Assembly (NCBI GenBank): GCA_017635875.1 | Contig: JAGBKP010000156.1 | Location: 1 to 32,355 of the forward strand | Source: Selenomonadaceae bacterium | GTDB lineage: Bacteria > Bacillota > Negativicutes > Selenomonadales > Selenomonadaceae | Length of the DNA stretch: 32,355 nucleotides | Direction of reading: 5' to 3' | Shown: positions 24,102 to 31,269 of the stretch, in pieces | Numbering within the stretch: position 1 is the first letter of the stretch | Layout of the letters: every line of letters begins with the position of its first letter | Made by a program: the position numbers and the translations under genes | The notes under the pieces: model-generated | Told to the model about the DNA's origin: nothing | Seen by the model: the letters and a program-made list of their open reading frames with translations, nothing else | Databases searched by the model: none

Positions 24102-25034
24102 TTATTCTCCGTAAAGCTCAAGCATAAGAAGTATCCTCGCCTTTTGCGGGCTTAAAAGGCCTGCGGATGCGAAGTTTTCGTCTCTTGCTTCCGCTACGCC
24201 TTCGGGGACGCTACTTGCTATCATCACTTTTACGTTGTTTTGCGCGGCAAAATCAAGCGCTTTTTTCACGGTATCGGGGTAAGTGCCCGCGCCAAAGCCC
24301 GCGTAAACTATGCCTTTTGCGCCGCGTTTTATCGCGCTTAATACAAGTTCTCCCGAATCTCCCGCAAAAGCGGTTATTATCGGAACATAGGTAAATGTGA
24401 TGTTTTCATTAAAAATGTAAATTTTATGCTTAAATTTTGCAACCGCGCCGAAAAACACGGGATTATCGTTTACTATAATCCCGACGGGGCCCATATTCGG
24501 CGATTTAAATGCGGCTACGTTGTTTTTATGCGTTTTCATAACGTCAATCGCGCTATGAATTTCGTTGTTCATAACGACAAGCACGCCGCGATTTTTTGCA
24601 AGCGGAGACGAGGCGACAAGTATCGCTCGAAAAAGATTATCCGGTCCGTCCGCGGAAAGCGCGGTAGACGGGCGCATAGCTCCCGTTAATATTATCGGCT
24701 TATCCGTTTTTAGCGTATATTCAAGAAAGAACGCGGTTTCTGCGAGAGTATCCGTGCCGTGAGTAATCACGATGCCTTCGACATCTTCGTCTGAGATAAT
24801 TTTATTTATGGCAAGATAGAGTTTTTTCCATATAGTTTCGTTAATGTTCTTGCTGTCTATAGAGCAAACTTCGTACGGCTCCACCGTAAAATCGCTTTCA
24901 AATTCGGCGAGCCTCTCTTTTATCGGCGTTAAAATTTCGTCCGCCGAAAGCGCGCCCGCCTCGTATTTTTCGCTCTTTCCGATATTTACGCCCGCTATTG
25001 TGCCGCCCGTTGTCAGCAAGATTATTTTTTTCAT
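24102..25034 (-). CDS. L-asparaginase
   Basis: A 310-aa enzyme that hydrolyses asparagine to aspartate and ammonia. The first catalytic Thr is in LLTTGGTIAG (Thr12). The second site, THGTDT (91-96), holds Thr91 and Asp95. AMRPSTALSADGP and DVMKTHKNN (catalytic Lys) follow. There is no signal peptide, so it is probably cytoplasmic. AGGTGA precedes ATG 25034. Repeat copy F and a candidate promoter lie upstream. Confidence 0.94.
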   Translation of the reverse strand: MKKIILLTTGGTIAGVNIGKSEKYEAGALSADEILTPIKERLAEFESDFTVEPYEVCSIDSKNINETIWKKLYLAINKIISDEDVEGIVITHGTDTLAETAFFLEYTLKTDKPIILTGAMRPSTALSADGPDNLFRAILVASSPLAKNRGVLVVMNNEIHSAIDVMKTHKNNVAAFKSPNMGPVGIIVNDNPVFFGAVAKFKHKIYIFNENITFTYVPIITAFAGDSGELVLSAIKRGAKGIVYAGFGAGTYPDTVKKALDFAAQNNVKVMIASSVPEGVAEARDENFASAGLLSPQKARILLMLELYGE

Positions 25035-25063
25035 ATCTTCACCTATTTTTTTATTTTAAAACC

Positions 25064-25135
25064 GTTCTTTTCTTTCTCTCTTTTTTTGTAAAAAAAGAGA
25101 AAGAGAAAAGAACCAAAAGAGAAAAAAACTTTGAT
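25064..25135 (+). repeat. Triplex-type repeat, copy F (degraded)
   Basis: The hairpin at 25064-25113 (GTTC…GAAC ends) is imperfect inside the arm. R3 is shortened to about 16 nt (CAAAAGAGAAAAAAAC), followed by the tail CTTTGAT. It sits 29 nt upstream of the asparaginase start. Confidence 0.75.
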
Positions 25136-25159
25136 AAAAAAACTTAACGGTATAGCGCG

Positions 25160-25187
25160 ATTATAATTCAAACAAATGAGAATACAA
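25160..25187 (-). promoter_or_regulatory. Candidate asparaginase promoter beyond repeat F
   Basis: Minus strand: TTGTAT (25182-25187), 16-nt spacer, TATAAT (25160-25165). The repeat would lie in the 5' UTR. Confidence 0.5.
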
Positions 25188-25194
25188 TGAATTT

Positions 25195-26601
25195 TTAAAT
25201 AATTTCTCTATACGCCTGTTCAAGATTTTGCATATATCTCGTTTCATCTGTCAACTCGCTTGTTAATACGCGTCTTCTTACGCTTTCTCGAAAACTCTCC
25301 GTTTTCGCTTCGCTTGCGAATTTTACGGCTATATCTTTGTATTCGTCTGCGCTATAAGCGATAAATTCAGCAAGATTTGCCTCTCTTAAAATATCCGCCG
25401 AAAATTTTGATGAAAATCTTTTGCCTGCAAGAGTTATTACGGGAGTTCCAAGCGTAATCGCAGCAGCCGTCATAAATCCTCCCGTATAGGGAAAAGTATC
25501 CAGCATAATATCCGTATCCGCCATATCGGAGAGGTAATTTTCGGACGCTATTTTCACCTGTACCCTTTCGGTAAAATTTAGTTTTTTCAGGCGGCTTTGC
25601 ATATATTCCGCGCGTTCGTTGTAAATCGTCGCGTCTTGAAGGGTCAATGTCGCGTTCGGTAAGTTTTCTATGATTTCTTTCCATGAAAGGAGCATATCGT
25701 CCGTAATTTTCATAAAATTGTTAAAAACGCCGAAAGTTATATTTGCAGATTTTTTCTTCCGCAAATTTTTCAGCATATTGCCGTCGGGTCGAAAGCAAAG
25801 CGCGTTTTTGAGGGTTAGCGGGGTGTCTTTCATCTTGTCGTCCGTTAAAAAATCGTCAGCAAAAACATAATCAACAAAAGACAAATTAGTAACGCTCGGA
25901 AATCCTACGCCCACAATTTGAACCGATGCGGGGCGGTACGCCAAAAGAGAAAGGGTATCCGCGCCCGCGCCGTGCGCCGTAAAATCCGTCAGTATGTCGA
26001 TTTCGTCGTCCCGTATGATTTTCGCCGCATCATAATACGAAGATATCTCCAAAATTTTGTAAGCCGCGGAGTTTTCTCTTATTTCTTTCGTGAAGTCGTC
26101 GCTTTTTTCGTCGAAAGCGTAAATACATGTTTCAAATTCGTCGCGGTTGTATTTTGTAAGCATAGGGGCAATAAAATTCGACAGGGAAGATTTTGTGGTT
26201 TTGGGTAGCAAATAGCCTATTTTTAGCTTTTTATGGGAATACTTCACATCGGGAAACTTTTCGATATCGCCGAAAAATTTTTCAAAATTCGATAGATAGC
26301 CGTATAATTCTTCGGTTTTGATATTGGAAAGATAATGCATTATAAAAAAACCGCTTGCGAGATGCCCTCTTTGAGCCCTTAAATATTCGTCTTTACCCGC
26401 CGCCGCAAGGTACGCTGTCATCGCTTTCGTTGCGTTTCCCGCAATCGTATACGCCGCGCCTAAAAGTTCCGCGATTTGCGCGCCGTTTTCGTCTAAAAAG
26501 TCATAATCCGCCTCGTCTTCGATTTTCCTTAAAATTTCAAGCGCGTCTTTGCCTTTTCCTATATCCGTGAGTTTATCCGCTTTTTTTAGAAGTTCATACA
26601 T
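25195..26601 (-). CDS. GT41-type (OGT/SPINDLY-like) glycosyltransferase
   Basis: A 468-aa protein. Residues about 1-110 are helical and TPR-like (ALEILRKIEDEADYDF, ELLGAAYTIAGNATKAMTAY). The rest resembles the O-GlcNAc transferase catalytic region. LKIGYLLPKTTKSSLSNF opens the first Rossmann half, and the second half has NNFMKITDDMLLSWKEIIEN. The sugar-nucleotide-binding block reads LDTFPYTGGFMTAAAITLG and then TPVITLAG. Bacterial members modify flagellins or adhesins with hexose or GlcNAc. The start overlaps the rfbD stop by 8 nt, with GGAGG 9 nt upstream inside rfbD. Confidence 0.82.
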   Translation of the reverse strand: MYELLKKADKLTDIGKGKDALEILRKIEDEADYDFLDENGAQIAELLGAAYTIAGNATKAMTAYLAAAGKDEYLRAQRGHLASGFFIMHYLSNIKTEELYGYLSNFEKFFGDIEKFPDVKYSHKKLKIGYLLPKTTKSSLSNFIAPMLTKYNRDEFETCIYAFDEKSDDFTKEIRENSAAYKILEISSYYDAAKIIRDDEIDILTDFTAHGAGADTLSLLAYRPASVQIVGVGFPSVTNLSFVDYVFADDFLTDDKMKDTPLTLKNALCFRPDGNMLKNLRKKKSANITFGVFNNFMKITDDMLLSWKEIIENLPNATLTLQDATIYNERAEYMQSRLKKLNFTERVQVKIASENYLSDMADTDIMLDTFPYTGGFMTAAAITLGTPVITLAGKRFSSKFSADILREANLAEFIAYSADEYKDIAVKFASEAKTESFRESVRRRVLTSELTDETRYMQNLEQAYREII

Positions 26602-27442
26602 TTTGGAGTTCCTCCAAATATCGCTTTAAAGCGTCTTGCCACGAAGGGAGGCGCGAAAAACCGCCTTCGTCAAGCGATTTTTTGCTGAGTCTTGAATTTT
26701 TTGGGCGAATTGCGGGAGTGGGGTATTCTTCCGTAGAAATTCCCGTTACTTTTGTTTTTTTGTTCGCAAGTTTAAATATTTCCGCCGCAAATTCCGCCCA
26801 AGAGCAAACGCCCTCGTTTGTCGCGTGGTATACGCCGTATTTTTCGGTTTTTACCATTTCAACCAAGAGTTTTGCGAGGTCGTAAGTGTATGTAGGCGAG
26901 CCGATTTGGTCGGCAACCACTTTTAATTCGCCGTGTGTTTCGGCGAGGTTTAGCATAGTTTTGACAAAATTTTTGCCGTTTACTCCAAAAACCCAAGAAA
27001 TGCGGACGATAAAATATTTATAAAGCGTATTTATAACGGCTTCTTCGCCTTTTAGTTTTGACTTTCCGTAAACGTTAAGCGGATTTTTCGCATCGCTCGT
27101 TTCGTAAAAATTTTCGCCCTTCCCTGGGAAAACGTAATCTGTGCCGATATAGAGAAATTTTGCGTCAATGTCTTTTGCAATTTCGGCTAAATTTTTTGTC
27201 GCCTCCGCGTTTGTCTTAAAGCAGAGTTCGCTTTCGCTTTCCGCTTTATCAACCGCGGTATACGCCGCCGCGTGTATTATCGCGTCGGGGCGGTAATTTT
27301 CGACTGCTTCTCTTGCCTTTTTAAAATCCGTAAGGGAAAAAGTTTCGCGACTAGCGGGCAAATGCTCGATATTTTGTTCGCTTAAAATTCTGCAAACGTC
27401 AAATCCGAGTTGACCCGAAACGCCCGTAACCAAAATTTTCAT
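26594..27442 (-). CDS. rfbD: dTDP-4-dehydrorhamnose reductase
   Basis: A 282-aa short-chain reductase making dTDP-L-rhamnose from dTDP-4-keto-L-rhamnose with NAD(P)H. The Rossmann motif is TGVSGQLG and the catalytic Y-x3-K is in VYGKSK. Other family blocks are HAAAYTAVDKAE, YIGTDYVFPG, VRISWVFG and VADQIGSPTYTYDLA. GAGGTC precedes ATG 27442. rfbA, rfbB and rfbC are not in the window. Translation is coupled to the GT41 gene. Confidence 0.95.
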   Translation of the reverse strand: MKILVTGVSGQLGFDVCRILSEQNIEHLPASRETFSLTDFKKAREAVENYRPDAIIHAAAYTAVDKAESESELCFKTNAEATKNLAEIAKDIDAKFLYIGTDYVFPGKGENFYETSDAKNPLNVYGKSKLKGEEAVINTLYKYFIVRISWVFGVNGKNFVKTMLNLAETHGELKVVADQIGSPTYTYDLAKLLVEMVKTEKYGVYHATNEGVCSWAEFAAEIFKLANKKTKVTGISTEEYPTPAIRPKNSRLSKKSLDEGGFSRLPSWQDALKRYLEELQNV

Positions 27443-27483
27443 ATCTTTTGACCTCGCTTCTTTTCAAATTTGTTTTTTTATAG

Positions 27484-27489
27484 TATAAT
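27484..27489 (+). promoter_or_regulatory. vapD -10 box
   Basis: TATAAT stands 23 nt before ATG 27513, with GGAGG at 27501-27505. The -35 region (TTTTCA, 27461-27466) is weak. Confidence 0.45.
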
Positions 27490-27512
27490 GCGTGTAATGA
27501 GGAGGGATTATT

Positions 27513-27797
27513 ATGTACGCTATCGCTTTTGATTTAAAGATAGACGATTTAAAAAAAGAGTACGGCAATCCTTACAATAACGCTTACGATGAAATTCGTC
27601 AAGAGCTTGAGGACATTGGCTTTATGTGGACGCAAGGGAGCGTTTACATAAGCAAGGAAAATGATAACGGTCTTACGACGGTTTATAAAGCCATCAATAA
27701 ACTTTCCAAAATAGATTGGTTTAAAAAAAGCGTGCGCGATATTCGCGCTTTTAAAGTTGAAGATTGGTCGGATTTTACGGAAATAGTAAAAATGTAA
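27513..27797 (+). CDS. vapD: VapD-family endoribonuclease
   Basis: A 94-aa protein with the VapD fold pattern, a Cas2-like ferredoxin fold. The strand [13 protein letters not shown] carries the conserved Asp, followed by [14 protein letters not shown], the TQGSVYIS strand and the C-terminal [18 protein letters not shown] block. Characterised VapD proteins are ribonucleases linked to persistence. No VapX-type antitoxin lies next to it. It is monocistronic and diverges from rfbD. Confidence 0.93.
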   Translation: MYAIAFDLKIDDLKKEYGNPYNNAYDEIRQELEDIGFMWTQGSVYISKENDNGLTTVYKAINKLSKIDWFKKSVRDIRAFKVEDWSDFTEIVKM

Positions 27798-27814
27798 AGG
27801 GCATTTCTAAAAAC

Positions 27815-27876
27815 CTTACTTTCTTTTTCTCTTTTCTTTTTTACAAAAAAGAAAAGAGAAAAAGAAAAAACTTTAC
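27815..27876 (+). repeat. Triplex-type repeat, copy G (R3 deleted)
   Basis: The hairpin arms (about 27820-27842 with 27845-27866) are present, but R2 runs straight into the tail AACTTTAC. The GTAAC linker and R3 are missing, as if deleted between the two purine arms. It lies 18 nt after the vapD stop and faces copy J tail-to-tail. Confidence 0.75.
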
Positions 27877-27919
27877 TAGCTTAAAATCTGAATTTAAACA
27901 TTACACTTTTATATTTTTA

Positions 27920-27989
27920 TATTAAAATTCTTTTTCTTTCTTTTGCTTCTTTTCTTTCTTTTTCTTATAAGAAAAAGAAAGAAAAGAAG
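27920..27989 (-). repeat. Triplex-type repeat, copy J
   Basis: A perfect 44-bp palindrome (27946-27967 with 27968-27989) without loop. The pyrimidine arm at 27929-27945 mirrors the left palindrome arm, and the ATATTAAAA tail is shared with copy I. The palindromic end lies 44 nt before the next gene. Confidence 0.88.
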
Positions 27990-28032
27990 GGTTTTAGAGG
28001 TTACCTAAACATTACAAAGGTTGGTGCAAATT

Positions 28033-28656
28033 ATGAATATTAAAGCGATTTTGGCCGTTATTTTTGCTTTTCTTATCGGTATCGGCGGGACGGTTGCTTA
28101 TTTTTATTTCGACAAGTTGGAAAGGGCGCAAAATGCGCCGCCCATACCGCCCGCGCAAACCGAAAAAGTTGCTCCGCCGCAAAACGCCGCTTTACCGTCG
28201 CCGGAGGTTAAAAGCGATGACTCGCGAATTAAACCGATACCCGGCGCAACAAGAGGCGCAATCAAAAGCGAAGATTTAGTTATCGGCGGCATATCCGTCG
28301 GCGCGTCTATCGACGCTGTTCGCGCGGCTCACGGCGAGCCTATCGCCACAAAGAATAAACATAAATGGCACGGTCGCTCGTCCGCTACCGTTTACGAATA
28401 CCCCGCGCTTTTTGATTTATATGTGACTGACGGCGTTGTTCGCGCGATTAAGCTCGATTATCCTAACGGCATAAAAACAAGTAAAAATATTTCCGTAGGC
28501 TCTACCGCGGAAGAAGTAATAGCCGCTTACGGAGAGCCACGCGTAAGGGATAAGGACAATATGGTTTATTTTGTGGAGAACGACCCCGCGCTCGGTCTTA
28601 AATTTGAAATTGACCATGGTTATGTGGACGAAATTCTCGCGGGCGTGTTGAAATAG
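28033..28656 (+). CDS. Membrane-anchored protein with SmpA/OmlA-like repeats
   Basis: A 207-aa protein. An N-terminal hydrophobic helix (MNIKAILAVIFAFLIGIGGT) acts as anchor or uncleaved signal. A Pro/Ala-rich linker (about 32-75) follows, then two similar modules. Each has a 'VGxSxxxVxAAxGEP' element (SVGASIDAVRAAHGEP and SVGSTAEEVIAAYGEP), a pattern seen in SmpA/BamE-like small domains. Its role is presumably in the envelope and is otherwise unknown. ATG 28033 is preferred to TTG 28021, with TTGGTG/AAAGG just upstream. Repeat copy J precedes it. Confidence 0.7.
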   Translation: MNIKAILAVIFAFLIGIGGTVAYFYFDKLERAQNAPPIPPAQTEKVAPPQNAALPSPEVKSDDSRIKPIPGATRGAIKSEDLVIGGISVGASIDAVRAAHGEPIATKNKHKWHGRSSATVYEYPALFDLYVTDGVVRAIKLDYPNGIKTSKNISVGSTAEEVIAAYGEPRVRDKDNMVYFVENDPALGLKFEIDHGYVDEILAGVLK

Positions 28657-28728
28657 TATGTGTAAATTTTTATAAGATATGGTTAATATTCACTATTAAA
28701 TGAAAAAAATAAATTGTAGAGCAGACTG

Positions 28729-28755
28729 TTGATAAATCAAAAAATTCTTTATAAT
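28729..28755 (+). promoter_or_regulatory. Promoter of DUF2225-DUF4127 unit
   Basis: TTGATA (28729-28734) and TATAAT (28750-28755) are 15 nt apart. The -10 box coincides with the outer tail of repeat copy H, so the transcript would begin inside the repeat. Confidence 0.5.
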
Positions 28756-28842
28756 AAAGTTTTCTTTCTCTCTTTTCTTCTTTGTTACTTTCTTCTTTTC
28801 TCTCTTTCTTTTCCAAAAGAAAGAGAGAAAAGAAGAAAGTAA
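28755..28842 (-). repeat. Triplex-type repeat, copy H (best preserved)
   Basis: A perfect 28-bp stem (28785-28812 with 28815-28842) has a 2-nt loop. The mirror arm is at 28760-28784. In repeat orientation, GAAAGAGAGAAAAGAAG in R2 is matched base for base by GAAGAAAAGAGAGAAAG in R3. It lies 38 nt upstream of the DUF2225 start. Confidence 0.92.
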
Positions 28843-28880
28843 GCAATAAGCCTGCAATCTGTTATGAAGGAGATATTCTT

Positions 28881-29588
28881 ATGGGAGATTTTACATTTGT
28901 CGTAGAAAAGCCTTGTCCTATATGCGAAAAAACAACTCGCGTAGTTAAGCTTAAATCGAGAATGAACACGCTTAAAACCGACGAGGATTTTTGCGTGCAC
29001 TACAAAGATTTTAATCCGTACCTCTATCGCATATGGTACTGCGAACACTGCGGATTCGCAACCGACGAGAACACTTTTTTGGACAGTCGCAACCTTCCCA
29101 TAAGACATAAAAGACAGATAGCGGAATATCTGGCAAAAAAAGACATACACCTTGAATTTGTGGAAGAGCGAACTCTGCCGGACGCCGCCGCCGCATACCA
29201 GCTTGCAATTCATTACGAAGAGCTTATAAACGGCTCTTGCAACACCATAGCAAGGCTTTATCACTCTATGGCGTGGATGTACCGCGTGGCGGAAGTCGAA
29301 CCCGATAAGGAAGAAGCGGCTATGCGTGAAGCGGCTAAATACTACGCGCTCTCGCTCTCTAAAGAACGCTATCCCGTGGGCAAGATGACGGATAACGCCG
29401 CGCTTTATATGGTTGGCGCGATATACTACAGGCTCAAGGAAACGGAAAAAGCAGGGCAATATCTCTCTCGTATCGTAGGCGACGGCAAAGCAAGAACCGA
29501 AGACAAGAAAATCTATGAAAAAGCCAGGGATTTGTGGCAAGAAATAAAGGATATGGATAAAAATAAACAAAAGGATGAAAAGAAATAA
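28881..29588 (+). CDS. DUF2225 zinc-ribbon/TPR-like protein
   Basis: A 235-aa cytoplasmic protein. Two cysteine pairs, CPICEKTTR and WYCEHCGFATDENTF, form a probable zinc ribbon in the first 60 residues. The rest is helical with TPR-like segments (AYQLAIHYEELINGSCNTIA and KAGQYLSRIVGDGKA). This matches DUF2225, whose function is unknown. I chose ATG 28881 because AAGGAG lies 8 nt upstream; the frame extends back to 28782 only through the repeat. Its stop directly abuts the DUF4127 start. Confidence 0.88.
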   Translation: MGDFTFVVEKPCPICEKTTRVVKLKSRMNTLKTDEDFCVHYKDFNPYLYRIWYCEHCGFATDENTFLDSRNLPIRHKRQIAEYLAKKDIHLEFVEERTLPDAAAAYQLAIHYEELINGSCNTIARLYHSMAWMYRVAEVEPDKEEAAMREAAKYYALSLSKERYPVGKMTDNAALYMVGAIYYRLKETEKAGQYLSRIVGDGKARTEDKKIYEKARDLWQEIKDMDKNKQKDEKK

Positions 29589-31205
29589 GTGGAAGCTAAA
29601 ATTTTGATTAGGATTTTTTCCGCCGCGATTTTTACGGCTTTTACGCTCTGCGATAGCGTGATTTTCGCGGCAAAACCTCCTCCCGTTAAAGAAATAATCT
29701 ACATTCCCCACGACGACAGACCCATATCGTTAAAACAGACGGCGGACGTTATAGAGCGGGCGGGGTATAAAGTGATTACGCCGCCCAAAAATCTTTTGGG
29801 CAACAGAAATTCTTTGGGCAACCCGGAAGAGCTTTGGAAGTGGTACGAAGCCTTTATGAAACAGGCGCAAAAGGATAAAAAAATCGAAATAGTCGCATCT
29901 GTCCTTTCTTCCGATTCTCTTCTTTACGGCAGTTTGGTTGGCTCGCGCAAGCATAATTATACCGAAAGAGAGCTTTTCGCGAGGGTAAAGAAATTCGCCG
30001 AAATTCGCAAAAAATACCCGAACAGCCCGCTTTATGTGTTCAGTTCCATTATGAGAACGCCAAGGAGCGCGGCGGCGTCGGGGCATATGGAGCCGAAGTA
30101 TTACGACAATTACGGCGAAGATATTTTCAGATACACCGCTCTTTTGGACAAGCAGGAAAGCGTAGGACTAAACAAAAGAAACGAAAAAGAGCTCGCGTTT
30201 TTAAGGAATTTGTTGCCAAAATCCGCCTTAAGCGATTGGCAAGGCAGAAGGAACAAGAATTTCAACGCGAACAAAGCCCTTATAGACCTCGCCAAAAACA
30301 ATACTTTTAATTATCTTCTTTTAGGTCGCGACGATAACGCGCCGTATTCCGCAACACACGCGGAGAGAAGGAAACTTTTAAAATACAGTCTTTCGCTTTC
30401 AAACGACGTCGAGCGCACGGCGGCGGGCATAGACGAAGCGGGAATGTTGCTCCTGACCCGCGCCGTGCTTAAAGACAAGCAATTATCTCCTTACATATAT
30501 GTTCGCTACAACTGGGGAAGCGGCGAATTTGTCGTACCCGCCTACTCGGACGAAGCCATTGACTATTCCATAAACGACGAAATCGAAATCGCGGGCGCAA
30601 CGCGCACAGACGACGCTAAAAACGCAGACCTAATCCTAACCGTAAACACCAACCCCAACGGCAAAACGGGCGACGGCGCGCTATACTCAAACGATATAAA
30701 AGCAAGAGAAGGAACAAGGTATTTTGTTGACACCATAGAGGAATATCTTGCTATGAAAAAGCCCGTTGCGGTGGCGGATATTGCTTTTGCAAACGGCGCG
30801 GACAACGCGCTTATGGAAACTTTAAAAAAGCGAAATTTACTGTTTAAGCTCACGGGCTACGCTGGCTGGAACACGGCGACAAACAGCACGGGATTTGCAA
30901 TAGGCTATTCGCTTCTCGCAAAAAATATGGACAAAGCGAATAAAGACGCGCTCTTAAAGGCGCGTTACCTGGACGATTGGTTGTATCAAGGGAACATACG
31001 CACAATAGTGGCAAGGCAGCTTACTTGGCTAAACGGCGACGGCGTGTACGGCGCGCTAAACGACAAACGCGAGTGGGCTGAGGACAGAGTGCATCACATA
31101 TTCGAGAGCTTTTTAAGAGAGGACTTGCCCGTCGTAAAAGCAAGCGATATAAAAATAGATTTACCGTGGAACAGAATGTTTGAAGCGGATATTGTTATGA
31201 AATAA
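29589..31205 (+). CDS. DUF4127 exported protein
   Basis: A 538-aa protein with an N-terminal Sec-type signal (ILIRIFSAAIFTAFTLC…VIFAA). A large DUF4127 body follows: IIYIPHDDRPISLKQT near the start, SSDSLLYGSLVGSR, IMRTPRSAAASGHMEP, LLLGRDDNAPYSATH and YAGWNTATNSTG. Its role is unknown; the conserved Asp/His/Arg clusters suggest an enzyme. GTG 29589 follows the previous stop without a gap and has no close ribosome-binding site, so coupling is likely; TTG 29604 is an alternative. Confidence 0.85.
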   Translation: MEAKILIRIFSAAIFTAFTLCDSVIFAAKPPPVKEIIYIPHDDRPISLKQTADVIERAGYKVITPPKNLLGNRNSLGNPEELWKWYEAFMKQAQKDKKIEIVASVLSSDSLLYGSLVGSRKHNYTERELFARVKKFAEIRKKYPNSPLYVFSSIMRTPRSAAASGHMEPKYYDNYGEDIFRYTALLDKQESVGLNKRNEKELAFLRNLLPKSALSDWQGRRNKNFNANKALIDLAKNNTFNYLLLGRDDNAPYSATHAERRKLLKYSLSLSNDVERTAAGIDEAGMLLLTRAVLKDKQLSPYIYVRYNWGSGEFVVPAYSDEAIDYSINDEIEIAGATRTDDAKNADLILTVNTNPNGKTGDGALYSNDIKAREGTRYFVDTIEEYLAMKKPVAVADIAFANGADNALMETLKKRNLLFKLTGYAGWNTATNSTGFAIGYSLLAKNMDKANKDALLKARYLDDWLYQGNIRTIVARQLTWLNGDGVYGALNDKREWAEDRVHHIFESFLREDLPVVKASDIKIDLPWNRMFEADIVMK

Positions 31206-31209
31206 GATA

Positions 31210-31254
31210 AGCTGTGAAAAAACTGTTCTATGTTTTTTCACGGCTTTATTTTTT
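31210..31254 (+). terminator. Terminator after DUF4127
   Basis: 14-bp arms (31210-31223 with 31232-31245) with one G.T pair are followed by TTA and a T run. Confidence 0.8.
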
Positions 31255-31269
31255 AACGGAGTGAGTATT

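Noticed and set aside
28785-29711. 308-codon minus-strand ORF over DUF2225 and the DUF4127 start
   Set aside because: It is a shadow of two well-supported genes and its end runs into the pyrimidine-rich repeat.
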